From the NCBI GenBank assembly GCA_019059635.1, contig JAGVRJ010000003.1, forward strand, positions 1,426,001 through 1,490,000: 64,000 nt of DNA, given 5' to 3'. Under the pieces are notes generated by a model. The model saw only the letters and a program-made list of their open reading frames with translations, was not told the DNA's origin and made no database searches. This stretch comes from Proales similis. Lineage: Eukaryota; Rotifera; Eurotatoria; Ploima; Proalidae. This document shows positions 10,726 through 20,134 of this stretch, in pieces. A program made the translations under genes and the position numbers. Numbering within the stretch: the first letter of the stretch is position 1; every line of letters starts with the position of its first letter.

Positions 10726-11505
10726 ATGGACTGCAGCTTGATTCTTGAACGAATAAGAGCGGCCGATTGCCTTGAATCGATAAACCTGACCGGCTGCTCG
10801 CTTTCCGTTCTGCCCGACGAGGTTAGAAAGTTCAACAACTCGATTCGGTACCTTTATTTGAATGAGAACAAGTTGATATACGTGCCCGAGATCGGCGAGT
10901 TCGAGCGACTTGAAGAGCTGAGCTTGGAAAAGAATCAGCTGACAATTGTGCCCGAAACGTTCTACAATCTAAAACGACTGCGCTGCCTCAATCTGAGCGG
11001 CAATCCGCTGCAGTGTCTAAACAGCGCTCTGTTCACCCGTCTGAGTCACATTCGTTTCTTGTGGCTCAACTCGTGCGGCCTTATGTACTTGCCGCGCGAG
11101 ATTGGCCAGCTAACCGCTTTGGAGCGTTTGGGCCTGAAGGACAATTCGTTGAGCGAACTGCCCGACGAGATCGGACAGCTGGAAAATCTCAAATGGCTTT
11201 GTGTCGAACAGAATCAGCTTAGCGAGCTGCCAGACTCGCTGAAAAGCTTAGAAGAGCTCGGACATTTAAATGTGGCCAACAATCAGCTCACTCGGTTTCC
11301 GTCGCTAATCTACGAGAACAAAAACAACTTGAACACGTTGTTGATAAACAACAACAACATTCGAAAGCTGACCGACGAGGACATCATTAGCCTGAGCTCC
11401 CTCAGTCGAGTGGTAATGAACGCCAATCCGTTCATCGATCGAATCAGAACAAACGAGCCGACCATCTACGCCGAGCTGCTGCGGTTGAGAAACTTCACAA
11501 TTTGA
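10726..11505 (+). CDS. Leucine-rich repeat protein, probably ciliary
   Basis: Single exon, 259 residues. At least eight LRRs of the 22-24-residue type are readable, for example LEELSLEKNQLTIVPETFYN, LERLGLKDNSLSELPDEIGQ and LGHLNVANNQLTRFPS, from about residue 18 to 235. There is no signal peptide or membrane segment, so it is intracellular, like the small plain LRRC proteins. The exact ortholog is not recognised. It shares a 207-bp divergent promoter with TMEM218, including an RFX X-box 60 bp before its ATG, so a ciliary role is inferred. The MEI4-like gene follows on the same strand after 146 bp. Confidence 0.85.
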   Translation: MDCSLILERIRAADCLESINLTGCSLSVLPDEVRKFNNSIRYLYLNENKLIYVPEIGEFERLEELSLEKNQLTIVPETFYNLKRLRCLNLSGNPLQCLNSALFTRLSHIRFLWLNSCGLMYLPREIGQLTALERLGLKDNSLSELPDEIGQLENLKWLCVEQNQLSELPDSLKSLEELGHLNVANNQLTRFPSLIYENKNNLNTLLINNNNIRKLTDEDIISLSSLSRVVMNANPFIDRIRTNEPTIYAELLRLRNFTI

Positions 11506-11653
11506 ACAAAATCAGACCAACAATGCGACAGCATCGTGCTCGTGGCTGATTGAGCAGGAGCAGAGATACTAAAATTTGGGCCCAATGAATACGCCTAGTT
11601 CAGCTCAATTTCAATTGGAGCTCGTCTTTCTCAATTCGTTTTAAGTCGAGTTC

Positions 11654-12764
11654 ATGGAAATCCAACTTGAAAAAGGTAAGCCCCACCAAACTCGGCAGAA
11701 TAGACAAACAGGCCTGAGCAATTGGTGACAGGAAAGCTCAGAGCGCTTTATTACAAAGTGGCCCTGGCAATGGCCATAATTTCGACTCGACCGCCTGAGC
11801 TGAGCATCGAGCAGAGTCTGTTCTTGATTCGAACTCAGTTGGAATCGACCAGTGCCAGCAAGGAGCAGGAACTCTGGGCCAAAACTCAAGCGCTTAGAGA
11901 CGCGCAGCTTGAGTTTTTTCTAGCCCAAAATCAGCTTGATCGGACGGCTTTGGAATCAGTTTGCTTGACTGAGCCTTCAATTGTGGACGAACTGATCGCA
12001 CTCGACTCGGCTCCAATTAGCTCCATTCTTGCCGATCGAACTGTCGAGCTTCTCAAGCGCAACATTGAATTCATTTCGAACATTGTAAAGCTGAAGCTTC
12101 AGCTCGGCAATATCGCGTTCGACGCCGAGCTTTTAGAAAGCTTGCAAGAGGCCACCGACCAGCTCGCTTCAATTCTCACCGAGTCAGACGAGCAGTCAAA
12201 CATTCCGGCGGAGACGATTCTGTACGCCAGTCAATTGATAACCAACTTGTTCGACGCCGAGTGGCTCTATCACTATCGAAGCTCACTTGGCCCCCACGTT
12301 CAGCACTTGATTCAGCAGCTCATCGAAAGCGTTCAACATTCCGAATCGGTTTGTAGTTCACTGAGCGCCTTTTCAGCCTCAACTGAGCTTTGTTGCTCTC
12401 GCTTGTGAAGGACGAGCCTCCAAATGGGATTAGGGTCAAAGTGCTGTGTATTCTGTCCACCAGTGACTACCTCGTAAACGGAATTGTGCTGAGTGCAATC
12501 GATGCGCTTAACACTGCGACAGATGAACTGCTAGGCTTAGGAGAGAATGAGCCTCGCATTGGCCAACTGATTCACTGCTGCATCAATCTGATCGATTTAC
12601 TCGAGAGCGCTTTCAAGCTCAGACACTTGGACAACTTTACTCCGTTGAATGATCAACTCAAGGCGTACATTTGCTCGTTGGCGAATCAAATGTTCATCAG
12701 AGTGACCGACTCGTTTCCCTACGTGGCCATCTACTTCTCTAAGCTGCTGCAGCTCATCAAATAA
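11654..12764 (+). CDS. MEI4: MEI4-like meiotic double-strand-break protein
   Basis: Three exons (11654-11675, 11732-12352, 12388-12764) give about 339 residues. The N-terminal block YKVALAMAIISTRPPELS resembles mammalian MEI4 (SKLALALAIIRSKPADKS) and is followed, as in MEI4, by a short helical stretch rich in Gln, Glu and Lys. The rest is predicted all-helical with Leu heptads. MEI4, with REC114 and IHO1, forms the axis-bound assembly needed for SPO11 cleavage in meiosis. The identification rests on the N-terminal motif and overall length (mammalian MEI4 about 385). The second intron is only 35 nt by the single frame-preserving solution, so that junction is tentative. Confidence 0.6.
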
Positions 12765-12944
12765 ACTCATGAGCAGAGAAAACAAGAGCCGTCCAGCGGC
12801 AAATTGCAAAAGAAAAATGAGAGATAAAGTTTAAAAATAAAGTTCTTCTTGTCTTCGCTGTCGTCGTCGTCGTTTAATTTAGTGTCACGAATTTAACGTG
12901 CAGATATATGAATCAGCTGAACTGAATGTAAAAATAGACGAAAT

Positions 12945-14181
12945 CTAGTTGGGGCCAATCCTGATTATCGAGCCGAAGCGGATGTGCTGAACCACCGGGA
13001 ACTTGTCGAGCACTTCGGCAATGTACATTTTAACGAGACCGGCGTTCACTTTGCTCCAAGAGGACACGGCGCTGATGTTCCACAGCTGATTGGAATGCTC
13101 GGCGAACGGACCGTGTTTCACGCTGGTTATGAATTTCAAACAGCCGAAGAACATGTATTCGCTGTGATAGAGTTCAATGAACTCTTCTTGAGTGAATTGT
13201 TCAGGACTGATCTTGCCCTGGCCTTAGCAAGTACTTCTAGTCACACAGAGACTGCGTTCGGGCAGTTTAAATTGCTTACCGATCAGCTGCGAGCTGCCGA
13301 ATATGAACGGCAAAAACTGAAAGTCGTCCAGGCTCCAGACTCCGTGACTTCCCGCCGGCTCCATGTTGTAGGCCAACTGAAGCTTCCGTGCCAAAGTCAA
13401 ATATCTGTCGCAATTAAAGTAAATTACACTGAACTGGGACCAAATGTTTCGCACTTGCCGTTCAAAAACTCGAACCACTGTCGCTCTAAAGTCGGACTTT
13501 TCAATCTTGTTCAGCTTGTAGAGCGCCATGAGGAAAAAGGCGAATGCCATCTCGTGTCCTATTGCTCGTCAACATCAATTTGGTGCTTTCTCGACACTTG
13601 AATATTCGCTAACCAGTTCCGTAGTCGATTCGAGTATCGTTGCCAAACGAGTCGTGTAAATAGCAAGCCAGCTCGGCTCTCTGATTCTCATCCGGACTCA
13701 ATTCTTTGAGCAAGTTCATCGAGTTCTTTGTTCAAAGTTCAAAATAAACTTGTGTTCGATTGGCCGTGAGGTCTCTAAAGATTACTTCTCTGACCCGATC
13801 CAGCCAAATTTTGAACGCTTTGTTGCCGAATCGCTGAGGCTGGTCTATTGGCTGAATCTCGTCTACCCATTCAGACAGCTGGCCCAATATCTCAATCACT
13901 TTGGAGCAGACCTGTTGAAAATCATTTAAAAACAGCTTCAGAACTCGATGAATGAAAGAAGCGAAAGGCCTACTGGACTGAGATCAATATCTTGAAGTAA
14001 ACTGGTGCCTTTCACCGATTCGTTCAGATCGTTGATGAATTTTATGTACTCTTTGTAGGCCTGAAAATGAACCTGAATAGGGGTTCTGTTTTGATTTAAA
14101 TCGGGACGGGGGCTCACTTACCGACGAGTTTTTCCACTTGGCCATGTCCATCACGGACAAGATTTCTCGTTTCGGCTCCAT
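12945..14181 (-). CDS. PTPA: PTPA, PP2A phosphatase activator
   Basis: PTPA (PPP2R4) is the ATP-dependent prolyl isomerase-fold activator that helps load metal into the PP2A catalytic subunit. Seven exons (14122-14181, 13974-14060, 13786-13911, 13614-13725, 13459-13558, 13280-13404, 12945-13222) encode about 295 residues. Family hallmarks: IDQPQRFGNKAFKIW, DTRIDYGTGHEMAF, MEPAGSHGVWSLDDFQFLPF, FGSSQLI, HGPFAEHSNQLWNIS and FPVVQHIRFGSI. The ATG at 14181 starts MEPKREILSVMDMAKWKNS. The intron at 13405-13458 is GC-AG (donor GCAAGT), the only solution giving VFERYLTLARKLQ. It is divergent from DDRGK1, with 260 bp between starts. Confidence 0.94.
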
Positions 14182-14441
14182 CTTGGACTGTTTTGATTAT
14201 TGACTCTTGAACAATCACTTTCTTTGCTTGTGTTGAATGCGAGCCCAAATTACAACAATATTATGCACTGGCAACACAATTCAGTCATTTTGAACAACAT
14301 TATACGTACTGGAATGCATCAAAACTAATTTCAATTGACTATCCTCGATAAAAACGTCATACACATACACACAAGCTGCTCACACTCGCATTCGAACAGA
14401 CAGTGCTAAACTGAAATCCAGGGATAGACACTATCGGCGAA

Positions 14442-15587
14442 ATGGACTCGACGATTTTAGCTTTGGCCGCCATTGCCCTTATTCTCGTGATCGTTTTGGT
14501 GCTATTGAAAAAAGGCTCCAGCTCGAGTGGGTTTGAATGCGATACGGCGTTTAACTTGAACAAAAAATAACAAACTTTGTCGATGCTCAAGGCACAGAAA
14601 AGGCGAATGAGGAGAGTGGAGGTGCCAGACGAGGGGCACCTGTGGCAGTGAATGCCGCCAGAGGCCGGAATATGCCTCGTAATCGACTTCGCAATCGAAA
14701 TAGAAGAGCACATGGCAAGTGGTCAAATTGTCGCTGATTGAGTTTGAATTAAATTTTGAACACAAACTTAGGCGGAAGAAACGATGAGGAAGACGAGGAA
14801 GAAGACAATAACGAGGAAATCGAAGAGCTTGGCGCACGACAAGGCGGAGAAAATGAAGAGTTCGACGCCGCTTTCGACGACGATGACGATGAATCACGTG
14901 AGACGTTGAGAAAACGCATCGGAACCAAAAAGCTGGCCAAACTTGAAGAGAAAGCCGCTCGACGAGAAAGAAATGAGGTAGTTGCACGTTAAAAATGAAA
15001 CAAAATTGAAAGAATTAAGAAACGATGAATGGAAAACTGAATAGCAAATGCTGAGAGAGCGAGAAGAGAGGAAAGCGCGCGAAGAAGAGCTCTACCAGGA
15101 AAGAAAGCAGCGAGAAGAAGAGGAAGAACGACTGGAGAAAGAGCAGGAGGAGAGAGAGAGGAAGGAGCGTGAGGAGAAAGAGCGTCAAGAGCACGAAGAG
15201 TACCTGAAGCTGAAGGAACAGTTCACTGTCGACGAAGAAGGACAAGACTTTGGCGAAAGTGATCTCAACAATCAGGACCTGCTCAACACGTTCGTTCAGT
15301 TCATAAAGCAATCGAAAGTTGTTGTTCTTGAAGATCTGGCGGCCGAGTTCAAGCTCAGAACACAGGACGCGATAAACCGAGTCAATCAAGTGCAAGAGAT
15401 GGGTCTCATCACCGGCGTAATGGACGACAGAGGCAAATTCATCTATGTCTCAGAGGAAGAGCTTGAACGAGTAGCCGAGTTCATAAAGCAGCGCGGTCGA
15501 GTGCCTATCGCCGAGCTTGTGCGCTGCAGCAGCCAACTCATCACTTTGGACGCTCCGACTGTGCCGGTCACTGATCTCTCAGCTTAG
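14442..15587 (+). CDS. DDRGK1: DDRGK1 (UFBP1), ER UFMylation adaptor
   Basis: DDRGK1 is an ER-membrane protein that recruits the UFM1 ligase UFL1. Four exons (14442-14526, 14592-14714, 14772-14977, 15045-15587) encode about 318 residues. An N-terminal hydrophobic anchor (residues about 4-23, ending LVLLKKG) is followed by an Arg- and Asn-rich patch, an acidic stretch, a highly charged Glu/Arg coiled coil, then the DDRGK domain with [32 protein letters not shown] and [13 protein letters not shown]. The intron at 14715-14771 is GC-AG (donor GCAAGT); no GT donor keeps frame. AATAAA follows the stop at about 15605. Confidence 0.94.
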
Positions 15588-16804
15588 CTAAGTCTCAAGT
15601 CTGATAAATAAACAATTCCTCTTCTTTGCGGCTCAAATTTTCTGGTGCCAATCAGCGAACGCGGTGAGCATTTCGGCTTTCATCCCTGGACAAGGTTAAA
15701 GTCGAAGCGCGGGTTTTATTTTTTAAATAAATTTATTTCAAATAGGTTCATTTTCAATATTTCTCAGTTTCTATATAAAAAAGATGAAGTTGAAAAATCA
15801 GCAAGTAGAAAGGAAAATATAACGAAAAAATTGTTTGGGTTGTTAAGTTTGTGGGGGCCCTGGAGTTGCCCATTCGAAAGTTGACAGAACAAGATGAAAT
15901 TTATTTGGACGCTCGATGGACGAGTGGACTGAAAGATGGCGGCCGCTTGCTCTGCTTGGTCTTTTAGATGGTTTTATCTACAAAAATTAAGCTAACCACG
16001 GTGGGAAAATATAAAGAACAAAGTGCGATAAAGTTCAAAGTGCTCTAAAACACGTGCTCATATAAAATATAGAAAAAGAGAGCTGAACGACTGCGCAAGT
16101 GTGCTTCCTGTTGGTTTTCGACGACCGTTGACTGTTACTTGGGTGTTGTGTTTTTTTGCCTGCGTACTTTGTTTTGTGTGTGTCTGTGGGTGGGTTCATG
16201 TTGGTGGCGTCTCTTGAATCTTGTTGCTGTGGTTGGTTTTTTTGTTTTGTTAAAAAAATTTGTTTCAAAAATTAGAATGATAATAATCAGACAAGACACG
16301 CGAAAAGACTAGCGCGCCCGTAAACTCATATCCGACAAAAATATATGTATGAAAAGAGAGCAACAAAATGAAGGATGGAGCAGAACCTGGAGCAAGTTGG
16401 TAACAAAAGTGACGTTTAAGTTATAAAAATAGCGAGGAATAAATGAATGGAAAAGTGTGAAAACCAATGCAAAATAGGAACAAAACTGATGCAGTCCCGT
16501 TCAAGCGCACACACTAAAAATAGAACTCGAGCGGGATATAGAGAGGCAGAGAGAAGTGCGGCAAATAGGTCTCATTCTCAAGGAGATGCTGGGGTTCTTC
16601 AACCGGCTGCACCGGCGCGTTCTGGGGCTAATTAAAAAACGACTTGAATAGAAATATTTTAGATGCGGCTAGCGCGCCTAAGTGCAGATTTGGTAACAAT
16701 ATTTCGTTACTAAGTTGAGATTGCCTTGCTGTGTGAGCTGGAGAATAGATATTACGGGCGGGACTGAGGGAGAAACAAGTGTAATCGTCTGCGATTATTG
16801 ATGC
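15588..16804. other. 3' UTR interval between DDRGK1 and CPEB
   Basis: No coding sequence recognised. The first part holds the DDRGK1 polyadenylation signal. The remainder, A/T-rich and up to about 1.1 kb, is best read as the long 3' UTR of the leftward CPEB gene. On the minus strand TTTATT/AATAAA-type motifs occur near 15720-15735. Confidence 0.5.
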
Positions 16805-18865
16805 TCATCTGTAAGGGATAGAGCGCGGCCTGTCGGCACCCTCTTTCACCAAAGGCTTGTGGTACTCGCGGCCAGGTCTGGTGTGAATTGTGGCCCAGCA
16901 CGCCTCACAGTAATACTGCAAACAAGTAACGTTGGCGCAGAAGAATGGCGCAAACTTGCCGCCACATCTAACTCCTTGACATTCGTCGCACATCTGATCG
17001 TCCAATACATACGGCTTTACTTCTACTCGCTTGTCAATATCACCGTGCTGAAGCTGAACGAATCGAGCGCTTATGGCCGCAATGTAGCTTTGCTGATTGG
17101 AAAAGGCAACTCGGCCGGCGCCCTTCGGGTACTTGAGCTCCGGGTCGGTGTCTATACCGGCATAGCAAACACCGCCATAGAAACGATTCATGATCATTGC
17201 CAATTCCATCGCCTTGAGCGGACGTGGCACTCCGCCGACGAATATTGTTTTGCGAGGATCGAGCGGTTGAGAGCCGTCCATGACGAAATCCGAGTCAGCC
17301 AAGCACCAGGGCCTAATCTGCACTGGCTTGTCCTTCATGCTCGGGCTTGAGACCACCATGTAAAGCTTGCCGTCGTCCATTACGCATGTTTCAATCAACT
17401 CTTGCACGCTGCTCTCCTCTTGGAATATCAAGAACGCGTATCCCTTGGGCGGAAAGTAAGACTTTGACTCGGCCTTGTGCGGCCAGTCGACAATCAAATT
17501 GCCATAACGTCGGAAATGAGTGACTATTTCGTCCTCGTCGATGTCGGGTGGAAGGCCGCCGACGAACACTTTGCGTGAGAAGCGTTCTTCATGATAGTCC
17601 GGCATTGGCCGGGGAATACTTGACGGCATGGACAATTGCATGTTGAAATTCGCCTGGAAAGGCATCGAAGGACCATTCATAAGGCCGTGCGGCTTGGGCA
17701 TGTTCATATGCGAGCCAAGGCCCATTGGATTTGAATTGTACAGTCCGGGTCTCAGGGCGTTCAGGTTTGAAGCGATTGCTGCGGCCGGGTTGTACATGTT
17801 GTTTAGCATTGGGTTTGGTCCAAATGTTTCAAGTACTTGATGCAGGTGTTCGGGAGAGAAATTCTTGTTTTCAAATTGAAACTGTTGTTGCTGCTGCTGT
17901 TGCTGCAACTGCTGTTGGGCAAGGATAGTTCTCAATTTGAGAATCTGCTCCACTTGAGACGGATCTTGGCGCAAGAGCTGAATCAGCTGCGCATTTAGAT
18001 CGAAATTAGCGTTCGGATTAACTGAGACTGGCTGTGAATTGTTGGAGCCTGAGTTTAGAACAGAATTGTTGTTTCGATCCTGAAGGGTCAAACGGCCTGT
18101 GAGGGTCGAAGATGATTGGCTGAGTGCCGGAACAGAACCAACCTGTGCTTGATCGTCCAGCTCGAACTGACTTGGCTGAATCAGCTGAGAAGGCTGTTGT
18201 GGAAGCGAAACTGCTTGCGGCACTGGTTGTTGAGATTGCGTCGGCACCTGTTGCTGTTTGACACCGTTCGAAAGTCGAAGAAGCTGCTCGACAAGGTTGA
18301 GAGAGTTGGCCGACTGTACAGGGTCGCTCATTAATGCTGGAAGCTTTGACTTGTCGCCGTTTCCAATTGCGATTCCGTTTACGGTCGCGTTGCTTATGCT
18401 ACTGAGAGGCTCGTTCAGAGCAGAATTCGGGTACATGTTGCTGAGCGCTTGCTGGATTGTGTTCGAGTTGGCCGACTGAATGGTCGACTGCTGTGGCTGC
18501 TGCTGCTGTTGAAGCTGCATGGCAGCAAGAACGTTTTTCTGTGCCATACTTGTGGCAGATACGATGCTAGGCAACGAAGCAGCAGTTAGGCCGGCTGCGA
18601 ACGCGGCCGAATCGGTCGGTTTGATAGAAAGCTCGCTTGACTCAAGAGACATGACGCTTGGCTGCTTCCAAGAAGACGAGGCCCATTCACTGGTCGGAAT
18701 TAGATTCGAGCTCGGAAAGGTGGCATGGGCGCCGTTGACCGCACTGGACTGAAGACTGGTGCTGGGCTCGTTGAGACTCACTGCGTCAAGCATCGGGATC
18801 AGCTTGTCGTTCATCTGTTCTTTTATTGGTTCGCTTCCGTCGCCGTTTTTCACCTTTTTTTCCAT
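16805..18865 (-). CDS. CPEB: CPEB2-4/Orb2-class cytoplasmic polyadenylation factor
   Basis: Single coding exon; from the ATG at 18865 it encodes about 686 residues. The C-terminal third holds two RRMs (RKVFVGGLPPDIDEDEI and RKTIFVGGVPRP) and the CEBP_ZZ zinc domain (CDECQGVRCGGKFAPFFC, CLQYYCEACWATIH), almost identical to vertebrate CPEB2-4 and Drosophila Orb2. CPEB proteins bind U-rich 3' UTR elements and regulate poly(A) length and translation in germ cells and neurons. The N-terminal 430 residues are low-complexity, rich in Gln, Ser, Asn and Pro, with a QQQLQQQQQQQQ tract (17882-17917) and QLQQQQQPQQ, like the prion-like domain of Orb2. The frame stays open about 60 codons upstream of 18865, but that stretch is not Orb2-like, so I use this start. 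Confidence 0.93.
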   Translation of the reverse strand: MEKKVKNGDGSEPIKEQMNDKLIPMLDAVSLNEPSTSLQSSAVNGAHATFPSSNLIPTSEWASSSWKQPSVMSLESSELSIKPTDSAAFAAGLTAASLPSIVSATSMAQKNVLAAMQLQQQQQPQQSTIQSANSNTIQQALSNMYPNSALNEPLSSISNATVNGIAIGNGDKSKLPALMSDPVQSANSLNLVEQLLRLSNGVKQQQVPTQSQQPVPQAVSLPQQPSQLIQPSQFELDDQAQVGSVPALSQSSSTLTGRLTLQDRNNNSVLNSGSNNSQPVSVNPNANFDLNAQLIQLLRQDPSQVEQILKLRTILAQQQLQQQQQQQQFQFENKNFSPEHLHQVLETFGPNPMLNNMYNPAAAIASNLNALRPGLYNSNPMGLGSHMNMPKPHGLMNGPSMPFQANFNMQLSMPSSIPRPMPDYHEERFSRKVFVGGLPPDIDEDEIVTHFRRYGNLIVDWPHKAESKSYFPPKGYAFLIFQEESSVQELIETCVMDDGKLYMVVSSPSMKDKPVQIRPWCLADSDFVMDGSQPLDPRKTIFVGGVPRPLKAMELAMIMNRFYGGVCYAGIDTDPELKYPKGAGRVAFSNQQSYIAAISARFVQLQHGDIDKRVEVKPYVLDDQMCDECQGVRCGGKFAPFFCANVTCLQYYCEACWATIHTRPGREYHKPLVKEGADRPRSIPYR
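17882..17917 (-). repeat. Polyglutamine tract in CPEB
   Basis: Twelve codons, eleven Gln (mixed CAA/CAG) and one Leu, lie in the intrinsically disordered N-terminal region. Mixed codons suggest selection for the peptide rather than pure replication slippage. Confidence 0.85.
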
Positions 18866-19233
18866 GATTGCGCACGCACACACACTTAGGATGTATAGAC
18901 GAAGAAGAACGTGTTCGAATCTAGAATAATGAGGAGAATAGTTGTTTTTGAAAATGCGTTTGAAATTCATGTTTAAACGTTTAGTGCTCGACTCGTTGAG
19001 AGCCAACGCGAAAGGAATGAAAGAATAGGAGGAGTGTGAGAATATCAACTAGCACAACGAGATCGATCGATCGAGCATTGCACGATTAACCTCCCTTGCC
19101 GGCACACACAGCCGCCGCCGCCGCTTCTAAACCAAAGCCATCCAATGGCTCATAATTAAGCGGCGATGCAAACACGCACGCACGCCGTACATGTTGGATC
19201 CAGCTCGTGTACAAGCGTGTATGTGTGCGCGCG

Positions 19234-19253
19234 CTCTCTCTCTCTCTCTCTCT
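19234..19253. repeat. (CT)n microsatellite
   Basis: An uninterrupted CT dinucleotide run of about 20 nt directly follows an alternating GT/GC stretch in the CPEB 5' flank. Confidence 0.9.
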
Positions 19254-19894
19254 ACCCACACGGTGCCTGTTCCGTCTGACCTGTCACGCAGTTAGCTTGC
19301 ATCTGAACTGCTTGGCTTCCTGTGAGCCCATCCGGACTCCTGTTCACTCGTTGTATCTTGAGGCACTGATAGATTAGGAGAGACTAGGCAGTCCTCTAAG
19401 TTGCTTCATATTCACATGGCCGTCCATTCGGCCGCTTAACTTTCTTGTCTTATGCACTCGGACCGCTCGGGCCAGTTCTAGTCCGAAGGGTTTTTTCATA
19501 TTTTCAATAGATTATTCTCGCGCGAGTCTGCCTCTGCCTAGTAAACGAAAGCTTTCCAACTTACCCCAAAATTTTCGACTAATTCTGCTCTGCTCACCTG
19601 CAATTGCTTGATCGATCAGAGTCTGGACTGTCGACGAGGGAGGGGAAAGCTTTGAAAAGTTGAATTTTGACACATGAAAAATTACTCTGTTTGAGCAGTT
19701 GATTCATGCTTGGAATTGAACAAAAAAATAAACTAAATTTAGTAGCGGGGCACATGGGCGAAATGAAATTGACCAAAACTAGGAAATTTAAAGGCAAAAG
19801 GAAGTTAGCAGAGTCTTGAGTGAGCGGTTGTCGACGCAGATGAAGTCGTTTGCTTGTCGGAGGTGTTTATTGCGCGGAGGAGCGTGCAAAGGTT

Positions 19895-19907
19895 GTTGCT
19901 AAGCGAC
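19895..19907. promoter_or_regulatory. Candidate X-box upstream of CFAP58
   Basis: GTTGCT-A-AGCGAC fits the RFX half-site pattern RYYNYY/RRNRAC with a one-base spacer (two is most common). It is 228 bp before the CFAP58 ATG. Weaker than the other X-boxes in this window. Confidence 0.5.
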
Positions 19908-20134
19908 ACGGCTTGTAACCGAAGGTAAAACAACATAAGAATGGCAAGCGCTTGCGATTAATATAATTCGCGTTTTTGCGTTTATATCAACGTAGCCAGG
20001 CGAGACTCTTGGAACAAGTTGGACCGAACAAAATAGCAAATGGCCGAGGTAAAGCGAATAAAACTGGCCACAGTCGGACACAACTCAATTCTGACACACA
20101 TTTCGACGAGTAGAAGGAGGGCGAGAAGCCGAAA

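Larger units (their letters stand above)
18866..20134. other. Divergent promoter region, CPEB and CFAP58
   Basis: The 1.27-kb region between divergent start codons contains a perfect (CT)10 run at 19234-19253, other purine/pyrimidine tracts and a candidate X-box at 19895-19907. No further open frame looks coding. Confidence 0.45.

Noticed and set aside
13726-13785. A 24-nt intron in PTPA
   Set aside because: The same acceptor with the GTAATC donor gives a 60-nt intron, typical for this genome, and a family-consistent protein.
18866-19048. N-terminal extension of CPEB upstream of 18865
   Set aside because: The frame is open, but the sequence is not CPEB-like and lies among 5' UTR features. 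The ATG at 18865 is preferred.
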